Positions 1-9,292 of a stretch of DNA of 64,000 nt are shown piece by piece. The translations under genes were made by a program, and so were the position numbers. Position 1 is the first letter of the stretch. Every line of letters begins with the position of its first letter. The notes beneath the pieces are model-generated. The model was not told the DNA's origin. It did not search any database and was given only the letters and a program-made list of their open reading frames with translations. Origin of the DNA: Archaeoglobus sp. UBA230 (GTDB lineage: Archaea > Halobacteriota > Archaeoglobi > Archaeoglobales > Archaeoglobaceae); contig DAVR01000003.1 in NCBI GenBank assembly GCA_002507545.1, positions 1-64,000 on the forward strand, read 5' to 3'.

Positions 1-900
<900 letters not shown>

Positions 901-963
901 AATTTCAAATTTTTTAATAAATTTGCCTGTCCAACTGTAATGCTATATTAGAACAAAGTTGGT

Positions 964-980
964 AAAAGGTTTATATTTTC
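964..980 (+). promoter_or_regulatory. Archaeal BRE/TATA box for the thioesterase gene
   Basis: The A/T-rich stretch AAAGGTTTATATTTT lies about 25 bases before the ATG at 999. This is the standard archaeal TATA-to-start distance, so the mRNA is probably leaderless. No Shine-Dalgarno sequence precedes the ATG, which agrees. Confidence 0.55.
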
Positions 981-998
981 GAACTTTTTTGATTTTTT

Positions 999-1415
999 AT
1001 GGATTTTAAGGAAGTCTTGAAGGTCGTGGGTTCGGCTCCGTGGTATAGGCTGATAGGAATGGAGCCGAGAATTGAAGAGGACAAAATCATCGTAGAGATG
1101 AATCTGGATGAGTCAAAGCACTTTCAGGCTCTGGGAATGGCACATGGCGGAGCGATTGCAAGTGTTCTCGATTCTGCAATAGGGTTAAACGTAAACAAAG
1201 AGGTCGTCAAGCTCGGGAAGACTGCCGTGACTGCACAGCTCAACATCCACTACGTCAGGCCAGCTTTGAAAGGCAAAATCGTGGGAACTGGAAGAGCTCT
1301 GCACATAGGCAGTAAGGTGACGGTGGGTTACGGAGAGGTGAGAAACGAGAAGGGTGAGCTTATTGCCACTGGAACTGCAACATTCTACATCGTAAACAGG
1401 GGAATGAAAGGCTAA
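999..1415 (+). CDS. PaaI-type hotdog-fold acyl-CoA thioesterase
   Basis: A 138-residue hotdog-fold protein, the usual length for the PaaI/YbgC group. The central motif HGGAIASVLDSAIG (about residues 49-62) holds the HGG loop and the acid residue that activates water for thioester hydrolysis. The family hydrolyses acyl- or aryl-CoA, including phenylacetyl-CoA derivatives; the substrate here cannot be read from sequence. The start ATG sits about 25 bases after a TATA box, so translation is likely leaderless. It converges on the pantothenate ligase gene, leaving 7 bases between stop codons. Confidence 0.85.
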   Translation: MDFKEVLKVVGSAPWYRLIGMEPRIEEDKIIVEMNLDESKHFQALGMAHGGAIASVLDSAIGLNVNKEVVKLGKTAVTAQLNIHYVRPALKGKIVGTGRALHIGSKVTVGYGEVRNEKGELIATGTATFYIVNRGMKG

Positions 1416-1422
1416 ACCGGAG

Positions 1423-2175
1423 CTAAAGCTCATCAGCCACCTTTTCCAAGTATCTCTTTATTTCTCTGACCGCTTCAGCGAGAACTTCTGAATTGTCATA
1501 TTCTGCAACGATCTCTTCAAGCCTTTTCATCCCCCAATTCTTCATTTCATCAGCCATCTCAACCATTCTCGGAATTGCCCTGACAATGTTGTCAACAATC
1601 GTCACATCTGCCATCCTTGAAGTCCTTGATAAAGGGTTCAGATCAATCGCTATAACCTTCTTTCCGTGCTTCTTCAGAATTTCACATCTGTCACCATCCT
1701 CAAGTGGAACAAGGACGACGTCAGCAATCAGTATACCCCTACTGTCAACAATCCTCCTCGCGGACTCAAGACCTTCAAGAACTGCATCACATGCAGCGAG
1801 AACCTCAACATCGAACTGCTCCAAATATTTCTTTATCCTCTCCACCCTTTCGGGAGTATAATGGAATACATTGACCTCAACCCTCGCTCCTACTGCCTTT
1901 GAAAGTCTTGCGATGTCCTCAGGGACAAGAACTGCAACATTGCCATTTACAGAGATTACCGGATGCCTCGCAAGGAGCATCATCGCAACTGCAGCTCTTT
2001 CTGCCTTTATGGCAAAATCCCTCGTTTTTTCTCCGAGGATGTAGTCAAAAGCCTCTCCTCTTCCGTGGGCTATTAATCCCTGCATCGCCGTAACGCCAAG
2101 CTTTACACCCTCAACCAACCTTTCTCTCATCGTCAGAGACAGGTATCTCGGATGGGTCTTCGGTATTTCGGTCAT
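1423..2175 (-). CDS. 4-phosphopantoate--beta-alanine ligase (archaeal phosphopantothenate synthetase, DUF137)
   Basis: A 250-residue protein starting [11 protein letters not shown] and containing RERLVEGVKLG and GLIAHGRGEAFDYILGE, the signature of the archaeal enzyme that joins 4-phosphopantoate to beta-alanine with ATP. Together with pantoate kinase it replaces bacterial PanC/PanK in CoA synthesis. Its ATG overlaps the stop of the HAD gene by four bases (ATGA), so the two are translationally coupled at the end of a minus-strand operon. Two other CoA-pathway genes, panE and coaD, are elsewhere in the window. Confidence 0.9.
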   Translation of the reverse strand: MTEIPKTHPRYLSLTMRERLVEGVKLGVTAMQGLIAHGRGEAFDYILGEKTRDFAIKAERAAVAMMLLARHPVISVNGNVAVLVPEDIARLSKAVGARVEVNVFHYTPERVERIKKYLEQFDVEVLAACDAVLEGLESARRIVDSRGILIADVVLVPLEDGDRCEILKKHGKKVIAIDLNPLSRTSRMADVTIVDNIVRAIPRMVEMADEMKNWGMKRLEEIVAEYDNSEVLAEAVREIKRYLEKVADEL

Positions 2176-2765
2176 TCCACCACCTTAAGAAACTCTGCAA
2201 GTTCCTTGAGCGATTCAAACACGTAATCTGCATACTGGATAAAAGACTTTGCCATTCCTCTGTTTTTCTCGGTAATGATTAAGGCGGTTTTCACCCCCGC
2301 CTCTTTTCCTGCGAGGAGGTCAAAGAGGAAATCCCCAACCATCAAAGCCCTCGAAGGTTCTACATTGAACCTACTCAGGGCGAGTTTTACTGGCTGCGGC
2401 GAGGGTTTTGGCTCGCCATCTTCCCTCGCAATGACAAAATCAAATTTGAACCCGAACCTTTTGGATATTAGCTCAACACTCTTTCTGCTGTTTCTTGTTA
2501 TGACCCCTTTTATTGCTTTGTCATCCAGAGCACTTAAAAGCTCCTGAGCATAGAAGGCTGGCTTCGCGGTCATCGCACTTCTAATCTCATACTCTTCAAG
2601 CACCATGAACATCTCCTTTCTCCTATTCTCATCTCTCTCTGCCATTATTGACTCGAGGATGAACCTCTGCTCTATTCCAAGTTTTCTTCTTATCTCATCA
2701 AAGGGAATGTTGAGTTCTATGAGTGTGCCATCCAGATCAAAGGCTATGAGGTCAAACACCTTCAA
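2172..2765 (-). CDS. HAD-superfamily phosphatase
   Basis: A 197-residue haloacid dehalogenase-like hydrolase. Motif I is [10 protein letters not shown] near the N-terminus, motif II is the GVITRNSR region, and motif III/IV is [12 protein letters not shown] with EPKPSP before it, as in phosphoglycolate phosphatase-like enzymes. The nucleophile Asp and the acid/base Asp of DLDGT are both present, so it should be active on a small phosphomonoester; the substrate is unknown. The start is uncertain: TTG at 2765 overlaps the end of pyrF by 14 bases, and GTG at 2759 is an alternative. It is coupled to the downstream ligase by an ATGA overlap. Confidence 0.85.
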   Translation of the reverse strand: MKVFDLIAFDLDGTLIELNIPFDEIRRKLGIEQRFILESIMAERDENRRKEMFMVLEEYEIRSAMTAKPAFYAQELLSALDDKAIKGVITRNSRKSVELISKRFGFKFDFVIAREDGEPKPSPQPVKLALSRFNVEPSRALMVGDFLFDLLAGKEAGVKTALIITEKNRGMAKSFIQYADYVFESLKELAEFLKVVE

Positions 2766-3384
2766 TCACCCTTCTGTACTCCATAGCCGCCTTTCCCGGA
2801 TTCTCGGCAGTATAAATCCCTCTACCCACAATTATCCCGTCTGCATACCTCAAAGCCTCCAAACTCCCACCCTGCGCCCCAATTCCGGGGCAGAGGATTT
2901 CCATATCTCCTGCTACCTCTCTTATCTCCCTCAGCCTTTCAATTCTCGTTGATGGGGCTATCAATCCATCACAACCCACTTTTCTTGCAATCTCAACAAT
3001 TCTCAGCGAAACTGCGCTCATGAACTCCTTCCCACCGGGACTACTAAGCTCTGTTACCGCATAAACCTTTCCGCCATATTCCTTGGCAACGTTGCAGACC
3101 TCATCGAGAGTGTCACTACCAACAAAACCGTGAGCAATAACAGATTCTGCACCATTTTCAAAGGCTATTCTTGCAATTAGTGAACTTGTATACGGGATGT
3201 CGGCTATCTTAAAATCCGCTATCACTGGCTTAAAGGCAGATAATTCTTTAATCATTCTAATTCCGGTGGATAGCACGAGAGGATAGTTAACCTTAATCCT
3301 GTCAACGAATTCAGCTACATCTTTTGCGATATCAACAGCCTTCTCTTTCTCTGTTACATCAAGGGCGAGTATCAGTTCTTTCAT
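2752..3384 (-). CDS. pyrF: Orotidine 5'-phosphate decarboxylase
   Basis: A 210-residue TIM-barrel decarboxylase that makes UMP from OMP in pyrimidine synthesis. ALDV at the N-terminus and ADFKIADIP (about residues 56-64) give the family's catalytic Asp-x-Lys-x-x-Asp array. The C-terminal CPGIGAQGG and GIIVGRGIY segments form the phosphate-binding loop. The length matches archaeal PyrF. The ATG at 3384 follows a GAGGGG ribosome-binding site. It sits in a minus-strand run with a metallo-hydrolase upstream and a HAD phosphatase downstream. Confidence 0.95.
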   Translation of the reverse strand: MKELILALDVTEKEKAVDIAKDVAEFVDRIKVNYPLVLSTGIRMIKELSAFKPVIADFKIADIPYTSSLIARIAFENGAESVIAHGFVGSDTLDEVCNVAKEYGGKVYAVTELSSPGGKEFMSAVSLRIVEIARKVGCDGLIAPSTRIERLREIREVAGDMEILCPGIGAQGGSLEALRYADGIIVGRGIYTAENPGKAAMEYRRVIEGV

Positions 3385-3400
3385 CAGTTCTTGTATCCCC

Positions 3401-4003
3401 TCAGGGTAAAATTATTTTTCTAAGAATTTCATCATAATGCTCTCTGCTTCCAGCACTTCCGTGTCCGGGCATGACAACGTCAAACTGAAGTTCTGCTATT
3501 TTCTTAACCGAGTTGAGATACTGGTTGTAATCCGAGCAGAAGCTTTTTGGGGATAGGTCAAGCCCGTTCCTACCCCTCAGCAAGTCACCGCAGTAGAGCT
3601 TTTCTTCTTTTAATATACATATACTCCCCGGTGTATGGCCAGGAGTGTGGATGATCTGAGCTTTAATATCCAAATTATCTACATCCCTGACCTCCTCAGG
3701 AGGTTTCGCTCTGAACAACCTCTCACCTATTTTTGCCAGTAAACCGAGTAAGCCTGAGTACTGGAACTTTTTCTCACCCAGAAGATACGGGATGTCTATC
3801 CTGTGGGCAAATACGGGGCAACCAAACTCTTTCTGAACTTTGTAAGCAGCAGCGAAATGGTCAAAATGAGCATGGGTGATAATTATTCCGTCAAGCTCCT
3901 TAACCTGCTTCAAAATCAGATCAGCATTCGTCCCGGTGTCAATGAGGTAAAACCTCTCATCATCAATCAGATAAACGTTGCAACCCCTTGATTTGAGCTT
4001 CAT
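3401..4003 (-). CDS. Metallo-beta-lactamase-fold hydrolase
   Basis: About 200 residues. THAHFDH gives the HxHxDH zinc-binding motif, followed by [11 protein letters not shown] and a late HGSAGSREH, so all metal ligands of a glyoxalase II-like hydrolase appear present. The substrate cannot be assigned. An upstream in-frame start at 4066 would overlap htpX, but ATG at 4003 lies about 24 bases after TATAAATTT, so a leaderless start at 4003 is preferred. It is followed by pyrF 17 bases downstream. Confidence 0.8.
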   Translation of the reverse strand: MKLKSRGCNVYLIDDERFYLIDTGTNADLILKQVKELDGIIITHAHFDHFAAAYKVQKEFGCPVFAHRIDIPYLLGEKKFQYSGLLGLLAKIGERLFRAKPPEEVRDVDNLDIKAQIIHTPGHTPGSICILKEEKLYCGDLLRGRNGLDLSPKSFCSDYNQYLNSVKKIAELQFDVVMPGHGSAGSREHYDEILRKIILP

Positions 4004-4043
4004 GTAAAGTTGTTTGGTAAATTTATAGAAATGTTTTTCCGTG

Positions 4044-5048
4044 TTAGAAAATTCTGATTGTGTCAATAAATCTCAGTCTTTTTGGAATTGGCGGATGTGT
4101 TGACAGAAACTCCTGAAGTGGTGAAACCTTTGCCTTCTTCAGTCTTTCTATGTCCATTCTTGTTATCGGCTCTGCAACTGCATTGACGAGAGCGTAAATG
4201 AACAGAGTTCTGAATTTACTATCTGCAATGATGTCCGCGTATCTTGGATAGCGATGATAGAAAAGATGTATCTTGGCAAGGCTTTTCTGCATTGCGTCTT
4301 TACTTGTTGCCCTCACACCCTCAAAGTCCGCATAGTATTCTCTCAGTCTGCTGAAAGCCAGAACGAGTATCTGGACTATGAATGAAACAAGAACTGCTGC
4401 AAAGCCAATTGCAGCAAGCTGCATTCCTCTTCTATCATCTCTGAATGATGCGTGGATGAGTGCATAGCCGAGGTAGAATATCACAGATGGTAGAAGGCCG
4501 AAGAAAAGCATGACGAGATTATCTTTGTGTTTGTGATGTCCCAGCTCATGGCCAATCACGGCTTCAAGCTCATCTCTGTCAAGCATACTCATCAAAGTGT
4601 CCGAAACTGCAACATATTTTCCACTCAGAATGTTCCCATAGGCGAAGGCGTTTGGTGGGGTGGAAACAACAACAGCCTTTGGAGGCTTGATGTTCAACCT
4701 TCTCGCAACGCTGTTGACCACCATCTGAAGCCTCTCATCCCTTTTAGCTCTGTAGGATACGTTTATGATGAAAGGTGAAACAAGGTACATCAGCAGATTT
4801 ATAGCTATCATGAACAAGATCAGCCCGTAAAAGCTGATGTAGTATCCTGCAAAGCTGAGAATAATGTATATTGTAGCTGTGGATATTGATACTATCATAA
4901 ATGCCAGCAGAACCATTGATGCAAAGAGAGAGAACTTCCCCGAAACCCTGCTTGCCACCTTCGGTGCGATGGTACTGGCTAACACCAACATCAGAAGGTA
5001 TCCAAGCATTGCCAGTAGCATGTATACCGGATCAAGGAAGAATATCAT
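4044..5048 (-). CDS. htpX: HtpX-like membrane M48 metalloprotease
   Basis: A 334-residue membrane protein from the chosen ATG at 5048. Two hydrophobic segments lead into a cytoplasmic zinc protease domain with VIGHELGHHKHKD (HExxH), more hydrophobic segments, then YADFEG, whose Glu-side region supplies the third zinc ligand. HtpX-type proteases degrade misfolded membrane proteins. A longer frame runs to 5141, but a TATA-like TTTATAATC sits about 27 bases before 5048, so the extra 31 residues are probably not translated. It is divergent from the symporter genes at 5178. Confidence 0.87.
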   Translation of the reverse strand: MIFFLDPVYMLLAMLGYLLMLVLASTIAPKVASRVSGKFSLFASMVLLAFMIVSISTATIYIILSFAGYYISFYGLILFMIAINLLMYLVSPFIINVSYRAKRDERLQMVVNSVARRLNIKPPKAVVVSTPPNAFAYGNILSGKYVAVSDTLMSMLDRDELEAVIGHELGHHKHKDNLVMLFFGLLPSVIFYLGYALIHASFRDDRRGMQLAAIGFAAVLVSFIVQILVLAFSRLREYYADFEGVRATSKDAMQKSLAKIHLFYHRYPRYADIIADSKFRTLFIYALVNAVAEPITRMDIERLKKAKVSPLQEFLSTHPPIPKRLRFIDTIRIF

Positions 5049-5161
5049 ATGAGATAGTAGTAGAATCGGATTATAAATCTTAATCCCAAAATCACCTGTT
5101 TTACTGTTAGATTTTGTTGAATTGAGGGACAAGCATACCAAAATTTTTTTAAATCTATTTG

Positions 5162-5179
5162 ATCGAACATATGTTCGAT
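5162..5179. promoter_or_regulatory. 18-bp perfect palindrome over the start of the symporter operon
   Basis: ATCGAACATATGTTCGAT reads the same on both strands. It ends on the first two bases of the ATG at 5178 and follows an A/T-rich stretch that could serve as TATA box for the plus-strand operon. Its position in the only promoter region between htpX and the symporter genes suggests a repressor operator. The regulator is not known. Confidence 0.5.
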
Positions 5180-5321
5180 GAAAGCACTGGAGGGTTTAAT
5201 TGTTGTATTAGCAATGCTTATCCCATTCATTGCTATAAAAAGCTACGATATGGCTACATACACCTACTGGACTTTAATTTCAGCAACCTATCTCTGTTAC
5301 ATCGCTGTAGCGAGGTGGTGA
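5178..5321 (+). CDS. Small membrane protein (47 aa), companion of the sodium/solute symporter
   Basis: A 47-residue open frame starting MKALEGLIVVLAM, with two hydrophobic stretches (about residues 6-20 and 29-45) and ending in ARW. The stop is 4 bases before the symporter ATG, so both are surely cotranscribed. Many bacterial and archaeal solute:sodium symporters have such a tiny two-helix partner (DUF3311-type proteins), and I infer the same relation here from size, topology and position, not from clear sequence identity. Confidence 0.65.
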   Translation: MKALEGLIVVLAMLIPFIAIKSYDMATYTYWTLISATYLCYIAVARW

Positions 5322-5325
5322 AAGA

Positions 5326-6738
5326 ATGAACGAGTTTCTCTATGCTTTCGCAGCCTATGCGGTAATAGGAACAGCCATAGCAGTTATGGCAATGAAAGGT
5401 GTGAGAACGCAGGAAGAATACTACATTGCCGGCAGGAAAGTCAGCGGGCTTGTTTCAGCATTGACCTACGCTGCCACCACCTACTCAGCTTTCATGATGG
5501 TTGGATTGGTCGGACTTACTTACGCGTCAGGTGTGGGAGCGCTTGGTTTCGAGTTGTTCTACCTCGTTGGCACACTCTTCCTCCTCTCCTACTATGCACC
5601 AAGGGTATGGGAGATAGCCAGAGAGAAGGGATGCATAACCCCCGGAGATATGATAGCCATGAGGTATGGCAGAGAGGTCTCGATGGTCATGTCCATTATC
5701 GTCTCTGTCGCCCTCATACCCTACATATCAGTCCAGCTAATCGGCGTCAGCCTAATTCTGGAAAAAACCTCTGCCATGAGTTTTGAAGTTGGAATCGCCA
5801 TTTCTGCAATTCTTATAGCCCTCTGGGCTCTCCTTGGTGGTTTGAGGGGTGTTGCTTGGACTGATGCTGTTCAGGGAGTTTTCATGCTCTTTATGGCGAT
5901 TGCAGCAGTTTTTTGGGTTTATAGTTACGGTTTCTCGGATACGAGCTTTTTCGATGAAGTTCCAAAGCTTGGAGACTTGCTGGTTGTTCCGAATAAAATC
6001 TGGACTCCTGTTAGATTTATCGCTCTCGTAGTTCCGTGGTTCTTCTTTGCTCTCACAAACCCGCAGGTATTCCAGCGCCTTTACATACCGAAGGACAGAG
6101 GAAGTCTGAGGAGAATGGTCATCCTGTTTGGCTTTTTCGGACTGGTTTACACAATTCTTGTGACTTTCCTCGGACTTGAGCTGAGAGTTCTTACTGAAAC
6201 TGGAAGGTTTCCAGTTGTGAGCGACAGGGATGCTGTAACCCCAACCTTGCTCAGACTGATTCCACCGTGGCTGGCGGTTGCAATCTCAATAAGCATTTTT
6301 GCTGCAGCAATAACAACGGCAAACTCCATCGTCCTCACACTCTCATCAATGCTGACCAGAGATTTGTTCGGCAGTGAGAGAGTTGCAATTGGTAGAGTTC
6401 TGCTGCTAATTCTGACCGTTGCAATATCTATCTTTGCCCTCCAGCGACCCAACTACATAGTAGAGTTAGCCGTATTGAGTTCAACAATACTGCTGTGTCA
6501 GCTTCCGCTGATTCTCGGCGTTTTCCACTTCTCAAGGGGTGGAAAGGTTACCGGGATAGCGACGCTGACTGCAGGCTTCACAACAGCAATAGTGCTCAGC
6601 TACACCTCGGCATCCCCTCTTGGAATTCCTGCTTCAGTATGGACGCTGATGGTGTCTTTTGCAGTCTTCTTTGCCCTATCTGCCTTTGAAAAACAACAAG
6701 AGAGAAGTCACTCGGAAGACTTCCAGGCTTTGGGATAA
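5326..6738 (+). CDS. Sodium/solute symporter (SSS family)
   Basis: A 470-residue membrane protein with about 13 hydrophobic segments. The N-terminal RTQEEYYIAGRKVSG followed by ALTYAATTYSAF is typical of the SSS family, close to the PanF/monocarboxylate branch. The family imports a carboxylate or similar solute with sodium; the substrate is not readable. The ATG follows a GAGGTGGTG ribosome-binding site located in the end of the 47-residue partner gene. The end overlaps the convergent cbf5 gene by 31 bases. Confidence 0.85.
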   Translation: MNEFLYAFAAYAVIGTAIAVMAMKGVRTQEEYYIAGRKVSGLVSALTYAATTYSAFMMVGLVGLTYASGVGALGFELFYLVGTLFLLSYYAPRVWEIAREKGCITPGDMIAMRYGREVSMVMSIIVSVALIPYISVQLIGVSLILEKTSAMSFEVGIAISAILIALWALLGGLRGVAWTDAVQGVFMLFMAIAAVFWVYSYGFSDTSFFDEVPKLGDLLVVPNKIWTPVRFIALVVPWFFFALTNPQVFQRLYIPKDRGSLRRMVILFGFFGLVYTILVTFLGLELRVLTETGRFPVVSDRDAVTPTLLRLIPPWLAVAISISIFAAAITTANSIVLTLSSMLTRDLFGSERVAIGRVLLLILTVAISIFALQRPNYIVELAVLSSTILLCQLPLILGVFHFSRGGKVTGIATLTAGFTTAIVLSYTSASPLGIPASVWTLMVSFAVFFALSAFEKQQERSHSEDFQALG

Positions 6739-7730
6739 GTTCCCCTCTCCATCAGAACTCTCTGAACATCAACAGCAACCCCTTTTTTCAGCCTGAAAAT
6801 ATCTTCAGCATTCATCATTGCTCTGCCCAACGCAACGAGTTCATTTTTAAGTGTGAATATTGCAACTGTTTTGTCCCTCTCAACTGTCTTTTCAACATAA
6901 GCCACTCCTCTGACGGAGAGGTTTGCACCGTGACAGATTGCATCAACCGCAGTGTCTTTCACAACAATTTTCGGAATGTCGGCAACAGCCATCTCCATCG
7001 GCTTTATTATCTCCCTCAAATACTTCTCCTCTCCCTCTTCCTTCCAAAAAACGTATGCGTCAAGCAAATCTTGAAGAGTGTAACACATATCTTCACCGAA
7101 CCTTCCTGTCCTCGTCCTTCTCAACTCCTGCATATGCGCTCCGGTTCCAAGCACCTCTCCAATATCCCTGCAAAGCTTCCTGATGTAAGTTCCGGACTCG
7201 GTAACAACCCTGAAAAGGATATCTCTTCCCTCTATCTCCAGAATCTCGATTTCGTAAACCTCCCTTATCCTCAGCCTTTTTCTCACTGCCGATTTAAGGG
7301 GGGGTCTCTGGTAAATCCTACCCACAAACATCTTCATGACCCTCTCAATATCCTCTCTCCTCGCATTTCCGTGCAGTCTCATCAAGCACACATACTCCTT
7401 GCCCGACTCCTGCAGAAATTTTACGAGTTTTGTTGCGGTTTCAATAAAAACAGGTAGAACTCCTGTCACCCTCGGATCGAGCGTTCCAGCGTGTCCCGTC
7501 TTCTTTACCTCCAAAATTCTCCTAACCCACACAACAACTTCATGACTGCTCGGACCCATCGGCTTGTCTATGCAAACGAAGCCTTTTCTGATATACTCCT
7601 CAATCGGCCTCTTAGTGGGGTAGCAGCCGTAGTTATCATCCGTCACAGCCTCATCCTTGATGTAAAAGTTTTCCAGTTCTGATTTCACATTCCAAAAAGG
7701 ATTCATGGGCTTTTTAATACTTCCCATCAT
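6708..7730 (-). CDS. cbf5: Cbf5, rRNA/tRNA pseudouridine synthase of H/ACA RNPs
   Basis: A 340-residue archaeal Cbf5/TruB-type enzyme. It has the KPMGPSSHEVV motif, the catalytic loop GHAGTLDPRVTGVLPV with its Asp, YIRKLCRDIG in the core, and a C-terminal PUA domain (about residues 250-330). It makes pseudouridine in rRNA with H/ACA guide RNA, Nop10, Gar1 and L7Ae, and can act on tRNA U55. The ATG overlaps the stop of the upstream membrane protein gene, although ATG at 7706 is an alternative start. Confidence 0.93.
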   Translation of the reverse strand: MMGSIKKPMNPFWNVKSELENFYIKDEAVTDDNYGCYPTKRPIEEYIRKGFVCIDKPMGPSSHEVVVWVRRILEVKKTGHAGTLDPRVTGVLPVFIETATKLVKFLQESGKEYVCLMRLHGNARREDIERVMKMFVGRIYQRPPLKSAVRKRLRIREVYEIEILEIEGRDILFRVVTESGTYIRKLCRDIGEVLGTGAHMQELRRTRTGRFGEDMCYTLQDLLDAYVFWKEEGEEKYLREIIKPMEMAVADIPKIVVKDTAVDAICHGANLSVRGVAYVEKTVERDKTVAIFTLKNELVALGRAMMNAEDIFRLKKGVAVDVQRVLMERGTYPKAWKSSE

Positions 7731-7984
7731 GAGTGGAAAGCGAGATAATAAGCAAGCACCATTTCAGCAAGAACGGCCAATATTAGAAACTTTATTCTTC
7801 TCTGTGCAAGCGGAAGAGCTGTAATCAAGGATAGCGCGGGAATGAATGTCAGCATTAAGAGGACATTGGTTACAACCACCTTGTCCCCCATAAACTTGCT
7901 GAAAATGAACACAACAGTCATTAAGCCGAGTATGAGGTAGAAGGATATCCGAACAGTTTCGGCAAATACTCTGTCGTCCCTCAT
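7727..7984 (-). CDS. Small DUF1634-like membrane protein, partner of TauE
   Basis: An 85-residue protein with three hydrophobic helices (about 13-30, 36-58 and 64-83). It starts MRDDRVFAETVRISFYLILG, which resembles DUF1634 proteins found beside TauE/SafE anion exporters in archaea. Its start overlaps the TauE stop by four bases, so the two are translationally coupled. A second, larger protein holds the same position behind the second TauE gene at 11623, which supports a subunit or accessory role. The family name is a tentative match. Confidence 0.6.
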   Translation of the reverse strand: MRDDRVFAETVRISFYLILGLMTVVFIFSKFMGDKVVVTNVLLMLTFIPALSLITALPLAQRRIKFLILAVLAEMVLAYYLAFHS

Positions 7985-8844
7985 GTTATCCCCGCAATTC
8001 CCATCACTCCTTTGATGATGTTGGTGGCAGCGGCTATGAGCAGTATGAACATCACAGCAGACCTGATAATGCGTGGACTAACCCTGAGTGTCAGTTCAGC
8101 CCCGATCTTCGATCCAATTGTCATTCCGAGGATTGCTGGTACTGTTATTTCGGGTAGCACAGCACCCTTAGCCATGTAAACCCATGCTGCAATGGATGTA
8201 TTGAGCAGGATTATCAGCATGCTTGTCGCAACTGCAACTCTGATTGGCAGAAGCATTACTAAGTTGAGGACGGGGACATTCGCCCAGCCTGCTCCGAGAC
8301 CAAACATGCCAGCAACGAGCCCCACAAAAGCAAACATCGCAAGTGCAATTGTCGTGTTGCTCGCACTATACCTTATATCTTTACCTATACTCGGCTCAAA
8401 ACACTCTCCTTCCATCTGAAAAAAACTACAAATTTTGTCTCGCCCCTTTGGTTCAGGAAACTCAACTCTCTCGGTTGTGGACATGATAAAAAGGATGAAA
8501 GCAAGTAGTAATCCAAGCATCAAAGTGATGTAGTGCTTCCCCTCCGGAAATTCGCGGGAAATGTAAAGGCCGAGATAACCTCCCCCAAATGCTGTTAGAT
8601 TCGAGATTAGGATGAGGGGTAAGACCATCCTCAGGTTCGTGAAGCCCCTCTTGATGGCAGTCGGAGAGGACGTGAGGGAGCTTGCAAGGGCAACCATCAC
8701 CCCTCCACCCCTGATATAATCAACATTTATCCCAGAAAAAGCAGTTAGGAGGGGAACAAACATCACACCTCCTCCAACTCCGGATAAAGGTGCTATTATA
8801 CCAATTACAAGCGAGAAAAGGAATATGAAAGCCTCCATCTCCAT
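7981..8844 (-). CDS. TauE/SafE-family anion (sulfite/organosulfonate) transporter
   Basis: A 287-residue membrane protein with two related halves. IIAPLSGVGGGVMFVPLL in the first half and GMFGLGAGWANVPVLNLVM in the second are the paired glycine-rich TauE/SafE motifs; each half has about four helices, with a hydrophilic linker holding a Cys pair near residues 138-147. The family exports sulfite, sulfoacetate or related anions. It lies between a UspA gene (1 base upstream) and a DUF1634-like gene, all in one minus-strand operon with the DUF22 gene. Confidence 0.85.
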   Translation of the reverse strand: MEMEAFIFLFSLVIGIIAPLSGVGGGVMFVPLLTAFSGINVDYIRGGGVMVALASSLTSSPTAIKRGFTNLRMVLPLILISNLTAFGGGYLGLYISREFPEGKHYITLMLGLLLAFILFIMSTTERVEFPEPKGRDKICSFFQMEGECFEPSIGKDIRYSASNTTIALAMFAFVGLVAGMFGLGAGWANVPVLNLVMLLPIRVAVATSMLIILLNTSIAAWVYMAKGAVLPEITVPAILGMTIGSKIGAELTLRVSPRIIRSAVMFILLIAAATNIIKGVMGIAGIT

Positions 8845-8845
8845 G

Positions 8846-9271
8846 TTATCCCCTGCATATTAGCAGATTTGCCCTTGATTTCTTGAGCAAAATTTCGCAT
8901 GGGTCTTTGCCGAACAAACGTGACACCACCCTCTTTTTCAATCCAACTACGATTAGATCGGGTTTGATTTCTCTTTCAAGCATGAGAATCCTATCCGCAT
9001 AACTGCCAAAGGCAACCTTAACGTCAGAAACCACAAGACCGACATTCTCAAGTTCTTTCTTGTATTTCTCAAGCTTTTCTATGGACTGGGTCATCAACCT
9101 GTGATAAGCACTCATTTCCTTTTCTTCGGAAACGAACGGTGGTATTTCCATTTCCCGAATATAGAGAAGAAACACTTCTCCTCTCAACCCTTGTTTTGCA
9201 AGCTCGTAGATTTTTTGAAAGGCTATTTTACCTCTCTCCGTATCATCGAGTACCAAAAGGAACTTCGCCAT
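8846..9271 (-). CDS. Universal stress protein (UspA family)
   Basis: A 141-residue single-domain UspA protein. It begins AKFLLVLDDTERGK and ends with a phosphate-binding region, DLIVVGLKKRVVSRLFGKDP, followed by ANLLICRG. The pattern G-x2-G-x9-G(S/T) is only partly kept, so ATP binding is uncertain. It sits between the DUF22 gene and TauE, with one base to the TauE ATG, so it is probably a nucleotide-sensing partner of the transporter. The larger permease at 41702 carries two fused UspA domains, a similar arrangement. Confidence 0.8.
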   Translation of the reverse strand: MAKFLLVLDDTERGKIAFQKIYELAKQGLRGEVFLLYIREMEIPPFVSEEKEMSAYHRLMTQSIEKLEKYKKELENVGLVVSDVKVAFGSYADRILMLEREIKPDLIVVGLKKRVVSRLFGKDPCEILLKKSRANLLICRG

Positions 9272-9292
9272 CCTATCATTCCCCTTTCGGAA

